Assembly: GCA_023105745.1 (NCBI GenBank)
Contig: JALGQZ010000011.1
Coordinates: forward strand, 26,883,112-26,947,111
Source of the DNA: Austropuccinia psidii
Lineage: Eukaryota; Basidiomycota; Pucciniomycetes; Pucciniales; Sphaerophragmiaceae
Length of the DNA: 64,000 bases
Direction of reading: 5' to 3'
Both the position numbers and the translations under genes were made by a program. The notes under the pieces were generated by a model. It did no database searches. It was not told the DNA's origin and saw only the letters and a list, made by a program, of their open reading frames with translations. Positions within the stretch are counted from its first letter, which is position 1; the number at the start of each line of letters is the position of its first letter. This document shows positions 1 through 9,942 of this stretch, piece after piece.

Positions 1-586
1 GGTGCCCCAAGGAATGGTATCAGCGTTTTGGAAAGGGTTCCAGGTAGAGAGCCAATAGCATGCTGGTGATTGGGGAGATAAACAAATATGTTGTGTTGAT
101 TGTGCCATATGATAATCCAAGAGGCTAAGTGGGAATCCTCAGGATTTAAGGCTATATCACTATTTATTTGAATACAAATATTAATCATCCCAATGCAAAG
201 TGGTTGTGAAGGGGTTGACATGATGGCTATTTGAAATTATTCGGGGACAGTTGGAAATTATATGATCGGGAGGGGTTAGCTAAAGGGAATGAAGAGGAAT
301 AAGCGCAGGTGGGAAACTTATATGAGTGGCAGCCACAGGCCAAAAGGGGGATGGCCTGTGGTTACGTGCATGGTCTTGATGGGGGTGGGCATCTTGGGCT
401 GATAATTTTCATATCCAATTTGGGGCATATATCAAGGCAAGGTGGCCAAAATGTGGGTGCACCGATATGACTGCTGGATCTGCAGCAAGGTACAAATCCT
501 TTGGTGGAACAAGGTTGACATTAGCATATCCGAAATTGGGTGGGTTGTAGCAACTTATTGTGGAGGGCATATTAGACGCATGCAGT
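1..586. other. No recognisable gene
   Basis: I see no convincing coding region, repeat copy or RNA gene here. Reading frames are short on both strands, and composition is mixed and moderately G-rich on the plus strand. It may be decayed repeat sequence or the flank of a gene outside the window. Confidence 0.4.
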
Positions 587-614
587 CATGTTCGCTGGTG
601 TGACAGCGAACATG
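587..614. repeat. 10-bp perfect inverted repeat (palindrome family, divergent member)
   Basis: Arms CATGTTCGCT and AGCGAACATG are perfect reverse complements around an 8-bp spacer. The outer ATGTTCG...CGAACAT part matches the palindrome at 724-749, so this looks like a divergent member of the same 26-bp family. Function unknown. Confidence 0.6.
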
Positions 615-723
615 GATGCATATCTTCCCCAGGTTAATTGTCTCACAGGGACCTACTGGGCAATGTTGGCCGTTTCAAAGGGCAATCTCACTGTGGGGAT
701 GTTTGTGTGTGGGCGGGTGAGAT

Positions 724-749
724 ATGTTCGGTGGCGTGCCACCGAACAT
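724..749. repeat. 26-bp perfect palindrome, 12-bp arms
   Basis: The arms ATGTTCGGTGGC and GCCACCGAACAT are exact reverse complements separated by GT. The same design recurs at 5651, 7564 and, degenerate, at 10441, with A in place of T at the fifth base. It could be a protein-binding site, a transcript hairpin or a very small mobile palindrome; the sequence does not decide between these. Confidence 0.75.
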
Positions 750-1791
750 GACTTTGGTTTTGCGTGAAGTTTTCTGATGACGGATTCCAACTGGGCTTCA
801 GGGGGGGAAGTGTGGCATGATCAAACGGGGCACCAACCGTGAGGCATGATCCACATCTACATTCACCCCTATTGCGTTTGAGGAGGCAGTTTATCCCCCG
901 AGATTGGGATCACGGTCTTTGCCTCAAGCATATACAAAACTCCGGAGAAAGAGGCCACCCACCCAAGGGAATTTCTGGCTGCAAGCCACGTGCCACAACC
1001 TGCGTGGGGCGTGTGAGAACGTGAAGAAAATGACCCGCGGTGGGAGATACCCACGCAAACATGACCAGCCTCAGCAATCATAGGCTGGGATTGTTATTCT
1101 AATGTGGATGAGGCTGAAGCAAATCCACACTGATTGGCCTCAGGTTTCCACACGCAAGCGGGTGAGCGTCTGCAGTCAAGCTGACAACCCGACCAAGAAA
1201 ATAGGCAGCTGGAAGACTGGCAGTAAAATGTCTTCCAGGCGTGTGAAAGCTGCCTGCGTATGACCCATTGGGGGTGCGTATGAAAAGCGTGTGGCTGCCC
1301 GACAATGAACAAGCAGGGCCAGTCATTGTTGGCCCCGACAATGGCACCGGAGTGAATCCACTGTTTGTGTATTACCCAAATAATAAGTCATCCCATTATG
1401 ACCCACTTTCATTAACTCGGATTACACCCGCGTCTATGCCATTGTTAGGCAGAGCTCTGCAAAAAGGTGCACCAAAGGGATGCAGTTGAGATATATGACT
1501 CAATGGCTTGACGTGATTTTCATGTTACATTGCTGAACAGCTTTTGCTCTGCCCGGCAGCATACATTTACACAGGTGTACTGTGTACTACAGTGTTGGCT
1601 GTACAGATCAGGAAGGTGTTATACTACTTGAGCCTGCATGCATATAGCAAATGTGCATGCACCTTCCAATCGTTTGCATATATGTAGCTCATGTGCCACA
1701 TGCTCGGCATTGCGTTTCACCCGATTTGCACACGCAAGCTGAGCATATCATGGTCAAAAGCACCGTGTGAAAGTGCTCAGTAAAGCCATGG

Positions 1792-1818
1792 AATGAACTA
1801 TTTTTGCAATAGTTCATT
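1792..1818. repeat. 11-bp inverted repeat
   Basis: AATGAACTATT and AATAGTTCATT are perfect reverse complements around a 5-bp loop. It lies in a stretch (about 1000-2700) dense with short dyads and with variants of GCGTGTGAAA and CACACGCAAGC. No gene is recognisable between 750 and 1945. Confidence 0.6.
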
Positions 1819-1945
1819 GGAAGGCTCAGTTTGGAGCACTTCACCAAAGCGTGTGAAATGCTGCAGCTGGCTGAAATGTCCCCCGATGCTGTGCCAAATG
1901 CTCAGATTGTGGGCATACAAAAACGACTGAGCAATGGCTCAGCAT

Positions 1946-2690
1946 GGTGCATTTGATATTTTTATATCAATAGTTCAATCACTGTGCCATTAAAATGTTC
2001 AGCCACTGAGCATTTCAATTATGACCCGAAAGCAAACCTGAGCAATGGGTCGAGGCAAGCTCACGCTATATTCACTTGTGTTACAGCCCCCCCCTTTGTT
2101 CACATACTATTACCAAGCCATACGGCTGGTAATATTGCCGCGGTCACTTGTGACCAAATGCACCGGGTGCATTTCTGCATGGGTCACTTGTGCATTCCAC
2201 CCACAATGCACATTCAACAAGGGCCTCACGACCACCCTCCCGGGTGATCGGGTGGCTATTTAAGGAAAGAAAGGGGATTTGACTGAGTATTGCAATTTAA
2301 TAAATTGCAATACTCAGCGGTGCATTTGATATTGTTATATCAATAGTTGAATAACTGTGCAATTAAAATGTTCAGCCACTGAGCATTTCAATTATGACCC
2401 GAAAGCAAACCTGAGCAATGGGTCGAGGCAAGCTCATGCTGTATTCACTTGTCTTACAGCCCCCCCCTTTGTTCAAAGACTATCCAGGCCATACGGCCGG
2501 TGATCTTGCCGCGGTCACTTGTGACCAAATGCACCGGGTGCATTTCTGCATGAGTCACTTGTGCATTGCACGTTGAATGCACATTCAACAAGGGCCTCAC
2601 AACCACCCTCCTGGGTGATCGGGTGGCAATTTAAGGAAACAAAGGGGATTTGACTCAGCTTGACAATTCAATAAATTGCAATACTCAGCC
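1946..2690. repeat. 373-bp direct tandem duplication
   Basis: Copy 1 starts at 1946 and copy 2 at 2319; both begin GGTGCATTTGATATT and stay alignable for about 370 bp with scattered substitutions and small indels. Each copy carries several dyads: AAATGCACC next to GGTGCATTT, GGTCAC-TT-GTGACC, and a hairpin at its right end. No long reading frame is conserved between copies. The array lies directly upstream of the TATA box of the gene at 3269, so it may be a duplicated upstream regulatory block, or two copies of a small non-coding repeat. Confidence 0.8.
2283..2317. repeat. 16-bp perfect inverted repeat at the junction of the tandem copies
   Basis: CTGAGTATTGCAATTT and AAATTGCAATACTCAG are perfect reverse complements around AAT. 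It marks the right end of the first 373-bp copy. The equivalent place in copy 2 (about 2652-2690) keeps the right arm but has a decayed left arm. Confidence 0.75.
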
Positions 2691-2839
2691 AGACCCCCAT
2701 TGTTCTTCTGCCTCACGCGAGCATTTCACTTCTCAGTTGCAGCATTCGCTGAGACTCAGCTTCAATTTTGCCCACACGCCTTGAAGCTGAGACTCTTGCG
2801 GGTGCTGAAACTGCTGAGATCGTCTCAGCTTCACCATGG

Positions 2840-2847
2840 TATAAAAG
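2840..2847 (+). promoter_or_regulatory. TATA box of the Zn2Cys6-pattern gene
   Basis: TATAAAAG sits about 420 bp upstream of the ATG at 3269. It is followed by a pyrimidine-rich stretch (about 2870-3010) typical of fungal transcription start regions. Just before the ATG, a TACTAAC branch-site-like word (3242-3248), a T-rich tract and TTTTTAG suggest a 5' UTR intron whose acceptor touches the start codon. I could not identify its donor with confidence. Confidence 0.55.
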
Positions 2848-3268
2848 ACCATCTTCACACGACACGCACTTCACTTTCTTTCTCACCCGCTCCACTTCGT
2901 TCAACCTCACCCGCGTTTGTCCTTGTGCGTATTCCCCCTCGTCTTCCTGCCTTTCCAGTCTTTTCTTTCGCACTCGACTAACCCCACTCCCCTTCCTGCT
3001 CGCTTTTTGTTTATTCTTCTGATCCGTTCAGAAGCTCCCTTCTATCCACCTTGTGCATTACCTCTTTTTTTAACTTTTGTCAACATTATGTACCGATATT
3101 AATATTTTTCTTCCTTCACGACTTCCTTCCAGAGTTTTAAAAACTTCCGACTAGAGCGTTTTCAATTTGATTCCGTTTTAAATTTATATAACTCATTGTA
3201 TGCCTTCATTTTCTTTCTTGATTGTTTACTTTGTATGCAGTTACTAACCTCGCTTGTTTTGTTTTTAG

Positions 3269-4636
3269 ATGTCGTGCACTTTATGCACCAAGCGGGGTAT
3301 CCCCTGCATTCGTTCCTCGACGACGAACGACGCTTGTGATGCTTGCCGACAAGCACACAAGAAATGTTCGTTCGTTGTCCGCCCCTTCCGACCACGAGGC
3401 CAGAGGAGCTCTCGCCCAAGACGCCCTCGCAAGGACTCCTTTGTGGTCGACGATGATGAAACCATTTCCAAGCGTGAATGGACGCCGGGCCCCCAAACAG
3501 GCCAACGGGAACGATTCCGGACGATTAGCCCTGTCCCCTCCAGTATCGATTTGTCCACTCCCCCTCCTAGGCCACCATCCGATGGTCACTTCACTCCTCG
3601 ACCGGAGCGAAGTGATTATCCGGCCGATGAAGGATGGCGATGGCGAGAGGACATTCGAGCTTGGGCTGATTGTCACCATGTCTTGTCACCGATGGGAGTC
3701 AAACGCCAAAGTAAGTTTTATTTCTCCTCCTTATCTCATTTCTCTTCACGCAATAATATTGACTTTTTTCCATTTCTCATAGAACAAAACCCCCCGAATC
3801 CCCCCCAACAAGACTCTCCCGTTGCTAGTTTGCCTCGCGAGCAAACCCCCCGGCAACCCACTCCAGGCCCGAGTGGCACCCGATGGTCTGAGGAATTATT
3901 CCGCGGTAAGCAGCCAAAGTTTCATTTCATTTCCACTTTCACTTTTGAGTCGAGTGAACTGCCTCTTCCTCCTTTTTTAGAACCCTCCCGAACCGCAGAG
4001 CCACCTATTCCTGGCCCAAGTCCAGCGTCCCAACAACCTGAGGACGATACGAGTCGTGAGCCAGAACCTGAGGTGGCTCCTACGCAATCCACAAAGGAAC
4101 CTTTTGGTAAGTCACCACTTCTCCTTCTTCACTCTTCTCAACTTTTCCTCACCATTTTTTCAACCGTCTCCAGATCGTCCCGCCACTGCTCGCTTGATAA
4201 TCATCATCGACGATACGCCCGTGGGATCCCCAGTTCCCCATCCCCCTCCCCCTCCCCCTTCTTCTTACCCGACTCGCCCACCTTCCCCTTCCATTCCCCC
4301 CCCTCCCCAGAGATCCCTTCCAGTGCCCCCAAGAACCCCAACGCCTCCTCCCCCCCGGTGCCAAGCTCGTCTCATTCCCACGATGACGCTCGCCAGGAAT
4401 TCACCGACCTGCGACCGACCCTAATGATTCCTCGAGCAATCGTCCACGATTCGATCAACCGAATCTTGTTGGAGCATCGTCGCTTGCTCCACATGATTCC
4501 TTTCGTGGATGCAACTCATCGAAATGAGATGCACCGGGACTTCCGGGATGAACTAAACTGCCTCCTTGCCCAGGCACTGGAGGCTTATCCAAAGGAGGAC
4601 ATAACCGGGATAGTCTCCAAATTCCTCGAAAAATAA
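3269..4636 (+). CDS. Zn2Cys6-pattern, proline-rich putative nuclear protein (four exons)
   Basis: Exons read 3269-3710, 3783-3905, 3981-4106 and 4174-4636. Introns of 72, 75 and 67 nt all interrupt after the first codon base and all have GTAAG donors. The N-terminus has Cys3, 6, 13, 23, 26 and 33, which is the C-x2-C-x6-C-x9-C-x2-C-x6-C spacing of fungal Zn(2)-Cys(6) clusters and suggests DNA binding. Arg-rich, then acidic and Pro/Ser-rich segments follow, and a helical C-terminal block of about 80 residues ends in KFLEK. After the third splice the frame runs through a proline-rich stretch but reaches the C-terminal block only if the C7 run at 4350-4356 gains one C; otherwise it stops at 4424. 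Either the gene is frameshifted or the consensus lost a base. The class is inferred from cysteine spacing, and the usual Lys/Arg-rich loop of the family is weak. Confidence 0.6.
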   Translation: MSCTLCTKRGIPCIRSSTTNDACDACRQAHKKCSFVVRPFRPRGQRSSRPRRPRKDSFVVDDDETISKREWTPGPQTGQRERFRTISPVPSSIDLSTPPPRPPSDGHFTPRPERSDYPADEGWRWREDIRAWADCHHVLSPMGVKRQSKFYFSSLSHFSSRNNIDFFPFLIEQNPPNPPQQDSPVASLPREQTPRQPTPGPSGTRWSEELFRGKQPKFHFISTFTFESSELPLPPFLEPSRTAEPPIPGPSPASQQPEDDTSREPEPEVAPTQSTKEPFGKSPLLLLHSSQLFLTIFSTVSRSSRHCSLDNHHRRYARGIPSSPSPSPSPFFLPDSPTFPFHSPPSPEIPSSAPKNPNASSPPVPSSSHSHDDARQEFTDLRPTLMIPRAIVHDSINRILLEHRRLLHMIPFVDATHRNEMHRDFRDELNCLLAQALEAYPKEDITGIVSKFLEK

Positions 4637-5061
4637 AAAATTTAAAAAAAAATAATCCCATTATTTCCACTTTTGATCATTTTTAATACTCTCTTTTAAA
4701 TAAATTATTATTTGTAATCAATTATTATTATGTTCAAATTCTATTACATTCTTTGTTCACGTAAAAATTACTTATTTCCTCCTTAGAGAAAAACCCTGAT
4801 TGCGTGAGAATTATTTTTGTAAGTGCCCCACCAAGAGTTTGAGTGAGTATTTGTTTTTGTGAACCTCTTTTTCTCAAAATGCGCCAATAGTTGCCGTTAT
4901 CCTCTCCTATATTTTCTTCTTCCATGATTTAGAGCCATCCCCATTCTTAACTGTAAAAAAGCGGCAGGTTCCTGTATGTGAGCAATCCAGTCCAGATTCG
5001 TGAAACATGGCCTTTCCTATGGTCACACGCTATTAATCTTACTCATGTATTGAATTGTTTA
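4637..5061. other. AT-rich 3' flank, no gene seen
   Basis: The sequence just after the stop codon is A/T-rich (about 4637-4760) and could carry the polyadenylation signals of the gene at 3269. The remainder to 5061 shows only short, unsupported frames. Confidence 0.4.
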
Positions 5062-5640
5062 AATTGTCTGGAACCTTCACAAGCGTAAGGATTGGCGTGT
5101 GACTTGTCGGGAGGCTGCACAGGCGTAAGGATTGGCGTGTGAATTGTTGGGAGCCTGCACAGGCATAAGGATTGGCGTGTGAATTTTCGGGAGCCTGCAC
5201 AGGCGTAAGAATTTGTGAGCATTGTTGGAAACCTTCCCAAGCGTAAGGATTTGCATGTGAATCGTCGGAAGCCTGTACAGGCATAAGGAATTTTAGCACT
5301 TTTGGGACCCTTCACAAGCATAAGGATTGGCGTGTGAATTGTTGGGAGCCTGCACAGGCGTAAGAATGGGCGTGTGAATTCTTGGGATCCTGCACAGGCC
5401 AAGAAAATTTCAGCATTGTGGGGAAGCTTCACAAGCGTAAGAATTGGCGTGTGAATCGTCGAAAGCCTGTAAAGGCGTAAGCATTGGCGTGTAAATTTTT
5501 GGGAGCCTGCACAGGCCCAAGGATTGGCGTGTGTAGCGCTGGCACCCCGCATAGGCGTAAGGAACTTTTAGCATTCTCAGAACCTGCACAAGCATAAGGA
5601 TTCGCGTGTGAAGCATTGGCATCCTGGACAATAGCAACAA
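5062..5640. repeat. Minisatellite, 39-40 bp unit, about 14 copies
   Basis: The unit reads roughly GCCTGCACAGGCGTAAGG followed by ATTGGCGTGTGAATTGTTGG. Copies start near 5070, 5112, 5152, 5192, 5230, 5270, 5307, 5347, 5387, 5424, 5464, 5504, 5543 and 5581. Many contain the perfect dyad GCCTG-CA-CAGGC. A variant half-unit containing TTTTAGCATT appears about four times at irregular spacing, suggesting older higher-order structure. Because the unit lacks stops, overlapping open frames appear on the minus strand, but I treat them as repeat translation, not genes. Confidence 0.85.
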
Positions 5641-5650
5641 ACCAGGACAG

Positions 5651-5676
5651 ATGTACGATGGCATGCCACCGTACAT
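5651..5676. repeat. 26-bp palindrome, third family member
   Basis: Arms ATGTACGATGGC and GCCACCGTACAT pair with a single mismatch around AT. It lies 125 bp downstream of the stop codon of the oxygenase gene at 5801 (minus strand). The copy at 7564 has nearly the same distance to the stop of the next gene, which could indicate a role at transcript 3' ends. Confidence 0.7.
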
Positions 5677-5800
5677 AATCCACTTCACCCCTTTTTCATG
5701 TCAGACACCCCATCTCCCGCACTCGAATCCATCCAATCCTGGTGTATATTGTCCTCTGCCTTATCCCACCATTACTTACCCAACCCACATGCAAATCTCC

Positions 5801-7129
5801 TCATTCTTTGAATCGGCATGAGATTGTATTACCATCCCTGATTTGATAGCCCGCTCTCTCGGCAATCTCATAATAGCCATGGCTTTTTTGACGCATTGTT
5901 TTTGCTAACCTGCTTGAGCATTGTGCGGACATACCCACTAGTGTCGTGCTTTCGTTGTCCTGTGCTGGATCAGTATAATGAACAAATGTACTACTGGCCC
6001 ACACTACCTGAATGAGCCCATGACATGCGGATAGATCAATCCAAACATGTTCATCTGGGAAAATCAATTTTCCACCTGTACACCGCTTTGACGCATCTCT
6101 TTGAATTTGGCCAGTCCGCTTATCAGCTTGAAACCACCATCCCGAAGCATACAGCGATGCATCCTTATCAAGATGAGGTGAATTTTTGAATCCATTCATG
6201 GTGAAAGTGAGTGCGGAAGGGAACTCGAATGCACCCTGATTTGCCGGAATATCGCCTTCATAGTTGACTTGATCAAAAGACGGAACCCCCAATGAATTGT
6301 AGCAATTTTGAATCCTCTCAAATAAATTATCCCCAACATATCGTAAGGATTGACCTAGAATGCAACCCACCGAGCTAAGATTGGGACCTCGGTCCCGCCA
6401 TTCATCTTTTGCATTTTCAATTTTGCCAGCACTTCCATACAGACCAAATTGTTCATTCTTCGTGGTGCATTTGCGCCACCCAATCGCGAACATAAATCCC
6501 TCCAGTAATGCTCCATTTGTTGCAATAGGGTCGGTGAATCTCTTTTCGCAAAATAGGAATTGTGATAATTCATCCCATTGATCGACCTCGACTTCACTCA
6601 TTGTTGTGAATGGTCGGAATTCGACAAGGGCAATGAGTAATCCGGTTGAAGAGAAAATTGCCACACGCCCAAAGTGAATGCGTTTGATCTGATTGACATC
6701 CACAACCCTCCGAATTTCACTTGGGGTGATATTTGCTGATACTGGCATTGATATTTGTGCTGTTGGGCGAGAGGAGGAAAACAACCTATTCATTCGGGTC
6801 GTTTTGCGCTCATTTGTCTTTTGGGATCTGCTACTATTCCCGAGTGGTTGAGGGATCACTATGTGTTGAAGCACACAAGATATCAGATACTGACAAGGAG
6901 CTTTCTTCGGCACACATCCTTTGACTTCCCTGTTGGAGCCCACATGACATTGGCACAATCTGAACCGACTAAAGCCAATGTTCTTCCGTGGGGCCCAATG
7001 AGGGTGCCACATAAATGTGGAAGCATATATACACTGAGATTAAGCGAGTAACTCACACTTTCCTTCCTCAGCCCGACGCTTTCTCGCGAGTTCCCTTATA
7101 CGCTCTTTTCCTTTTTTCGTGAATGGCAT
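5801..7129 (-). CDS. TET/JBP-like 2OG-Fe(II) oxygenase
   Basis: The main frame (7012-5801) matches the fungal TET/JBP-like family as I know it. It shows a GLLIALVEFRPF-type strand, a conserved MNGFKNSPHLDKDAS segment with the HxD iron motif (His280, Asp282 of the 403-residue frame), GWWFQADKRTG, a GGKLIFPDE strand and FVHYTDP supplying the distal His345. Characterised relatives oxidise methylated or modified thymine/cytosine bases in DNA, and fungal copies are multigene and often transposon-linked. The Arg expected two residues before the GxSxQ motif to hold 2-oxoglutarate is Leu here, so activity is uncertain. A likely first exon starts at 7129 (MPFTKKGKERIRE, basic) and ends at a GTGAGT donor at 7056; one acceptor that keeps frame lies near 6945. 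The exon 1 join is inferred. Confidence 0.7.
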
Positions 7130-7257
7130 GCTTTCAGCAGAAAATGAAATGAAACCAAATGATTACTGATTTATTAATATCACCTAAATTGGATTGCGGA
7201 CGATGAATCTTTTTTAATTGCGGCTAAAAAGAAAGCTCACGCCTGACCTTGGCAAAT

Positions 7258-7521
7258 TCACGATCTCAAATACCTGAACCTGAAAATTGCAGTCGATAGT
7301 GCATTATTCAATTTGACATATTGATGTTCCCATGCAATCACTTTCCAATCCAACCATTTGGAATATTGCAAGCACACGCAAATGCAATATGCATCCTGCT
7401 GCGGATCCCTAGCTATCCTAGTCCTCTTGAAAGACACAGGAACATTTTGCCTATTATGGGCTGGCGGGAAGTGATAAACGCGACTTCCCGCAATGCACCC
7501 GCGTGTGCTACTCGCGGGCAC
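7258..7521 (-). CDS. Small unrecognised open frame upstream of the oxygenase gene
   Basis: An 87-codon frame on the minus strand contains a segment DPQQDAYCICV followed by YSKWLDWKVIAWEHQY, which looks more protein-like than chance translation. I do not recognise it confidently; it could be a decayed exon of another gene or part of an upstream exon of the oxygenase gene. It lies between the palindrome at 7564 and the oxygenase start. No RNA or comparative support is visible. Confidence 0.2.
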   Translation of the reverse strand: MPASSTRGCIAGSRVYHFPPAHNRQNVPVSFKRTRIARDPQQDAYCICVCLQYSKWLDWKVIAWEHQYVKLNNALSTAIFRFRYLRS

Positions 7522-7563
7522 ATCGCCTGACTCAGCTTGCGTCTTGTCGGAGTATTTGCAATG

Positions 7564-7589
7564 ATGTACGGAGGCATGCCGCCGTACAA
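7564..7589. repeat. 26-bp palindrome, fourth family member
   Basis: ATGTACGGAGGC and GCCGCCGTACAA pair with two mismatches around AT. It lies 118 bp downstream of the stop codon of the minus-strand gene at 7707-9942, close to the 125 bp seen for the copy at 5651 and its gene. Confidence 0.7.
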
Positions 7590-7706
7590 TTACTATTGGT
7601 ACTCAGACTGTGGCATCCGGGCAGTAGTAGGATAGGAAGTCATGATTATTAAATTCATAAATAACTTTGCAAAATTCAATTACAATCTATCTAGTACAAA
7701 GCTAAT

Positions 7707-9942
7707 CTAAAATGGGTCAATCCTGGTTGTGAGTTTAGCTGACCTGGGTACCGTCAAGGTGACCTCATCACTTGAACCAAGCCCGCGTTTCGCCACCCAG
7801 GCATCACCAAAATCTAACACTAAGCATCGTGCAAATTCAAATCTAAGAGGTACAGCGGGGTTAAAAGACTCTGATGAGAAGAAACTTTTATTCAGTAAAT
7901 CACATATATACTTATTAGTACGTAGCCACACTGGCTCCACTAGATTTTTACTTTCTGAAAGTTTTGCGGAAATGTCAATTAGTGATAAAGCCCCTTTAAC
8001 TGAGCTTGTTCTCCAGTCATCTGAGCATACCATCAAACCACGAACCCCCGCTGCACAGAATGCCGCTAATATACCATAGCAAATTCGATTTATTCCGAGA
8101 TTCTTGTGACACGTCAAAAGATCTTTGATGGCCTCATTTTTTTTGAGTTTGTGAGTTTGCCTTTGATGCCATTAACTTCGACCTTTGTATGTGCACATAC
8201 CATGTTGTACGCAATCATCAAATGGATAACTGTATCCATTAGATCCTCCAGGTTCTTGTGCGGCTTTGTGGATATCTCATTGTCAGCCCCGCCACCTTCA
8301 ATGCTGAGTTGGGTTGCACGTTGCTTCGATTTACTCAAGCAGGAGGCAAGGTATTCAACTGCTCCCCGTTCGAGTCCAAGAGGATCGGTCGAATTTGATG
8401 TTGGTGCAACATATGGTTTGGGTGCAATCACATCGTATGAGACTAAACTAATGGATTCAAACATAACATTTGCCCAAAAATGTTTAACTGGATTGGCGGG
8501 GTAAAGAAGGCTCTGAACCATTTTGAAGAAGGAGTGTTCTGATTTTGGGAGATTATCTGGAGGTTTAGCTGATTCCTTCATCAATTTGAGATTCCAAATG
8601 TTGTGATCAAAAAACGCTTCTGTTTCGGTTGGCTTAAAAAAATCTAACCCTGTATATTGCAATTTATATCACCAGTCAACAGCCAATAATCATGTATCAT
8701 GCACAAAGATAAAACTCACCTGCCATCTCAAGGTCCTCCAGCCAGGCCGACATTTTAAGCTCTCGGTTACTGATCACCTTAATACCAACAGGAAGGAATG
8801 TATGAGCATCCTTTGTTGGTAAATTGTCCCATCTATTTTTGTAAATCCTATTGATATTATCAAGCCCCCTTTTCCATGATTGTTGAGAAATATTGGAATG
8901 ATAATTCAAAATGCCTGCAAACTCTTCCATGCAGGATAAGAATATTCCTTGAAAATTTGCAGCGGATGATACTTCGGGCTCAGCGTCGGGAATTATATCA
9001 GTCATATCTCGTCCCATTGTATCATGTTTAATTGTTTCCCTTTCTTGAAAGGCTTGAATATTCCGAGGAGAGGCGGCAGGGGTTGCATCATGCATTGTTT
9101 CATTGGGTATTGGGGGGCTTTCAGTATGTGGAGCTTCATCATGGATTGTTTCATTGAGTATTGGGGGGGGTTCAGTATGCGGAGGTTGATTATCAATATG
9201 GTCCCCTTCAACATTGATAATTTCATGACCTTGATCGCGCGAATCGTTTGCGGCTTCAAAGGTACGGCGTTTTTTGTTTGTTTTTTTGGTCGCATGTATA
9301 TTTGGTCTTTTTCCTAATCCTTTGCCTGGAAATCCAATTACGACTCGAGATCCTTCAGGTAGAGATTCTCCCACCTCCACACCTGCCCATATATTGTAAG
9401 CAGTTATTTTTATCAATTTTTTTTTGAAGTATTAATGGACTTACGGTTCAAATCCATTTTGAGCAGGCTCATGGCTTCAGCAATCTTTTGACGCACATAA
9501 TCAGGAATTTTACTATCATTTTGAATTTTTTCGAGCCTTGGGATTGTTTGAGCAATGTTGGAGACAAATTGTTCCTTGGATATAATTTCCACCTCCCCAC
9601 TGAAAATTACATCATCTTGCCCATCATCTTCTGTCGGTGAACAAGGTTCAACAGTCTTTTCCTTCTCATAAGTTTTAAAATTCGGTTTCTGAGCGCTTGG
9701 AGGTTGACCTGAAATAAAGGCTATGACACAATATCAGGTTTTGAGAGATTTGAAATATTCAAGATGGATGCATACTCACATTCTGGAAGAACTGGTGGAT
9801 CTTGATTATCTTCATGTGACTGGCTCTCTACTTCAATGCCTAATTCACGACTACTGGCAATATCAGAGATTTCACTTCCACTCTCTGGGGCTGAAGTTGG
9901 TCGTTCATTGAATTCAGTTGAATTTCCCGGGGTTTGGGCCAT
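7707..9942 (-). CDS. Unrecognised four-exon protein, about 677 residues
   Basis: Splicing on the minus strand gives exons 9942-9780, 9708-9445, 9382-8720 and 8649-7707. Introns are 71, 62 and 70 nt; donors are GTGAGT, GTAAGT and GTGAGT, acceptors are CAG, and all junctions keep frame. The N-terminus is acidic and Ser/Glu-rich. Next comes a helical segment, then a basic patch (KKTNKKRRTFE, a possible nuclear signal) and two imperfect repeats of a HTE(P/S)PPI motif. The C-terminal half is more hydrophobic and domain-like (LYPANPVKHFWANVMFES, GLMVCSDDWRTSS, RFEFARCLVLDFGDAW). Continuity from residue about 540 onward needs one extra A in the T8 run at 8137-8144 (plus strand); without it the frame stops at 8114. 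I do not recognise the family. It shares orientation with the oxygenase gene. Confidence 0.6.

Noticed and set aside
5039..5688. Long minus-strand open frames (86-169 codons) rich in repeated NPYACAG-like peptides
   Set aside because: They are translations of the 40-bp minisatellite in several frames at once, with no start context, splice pattern or domain support.
9002..9317. 97-codon frames on both strands
   Set aside because: Both overlap exon 3 of the spliced gene at 7707-9942, whose frame is supported by splice phases on both sides.
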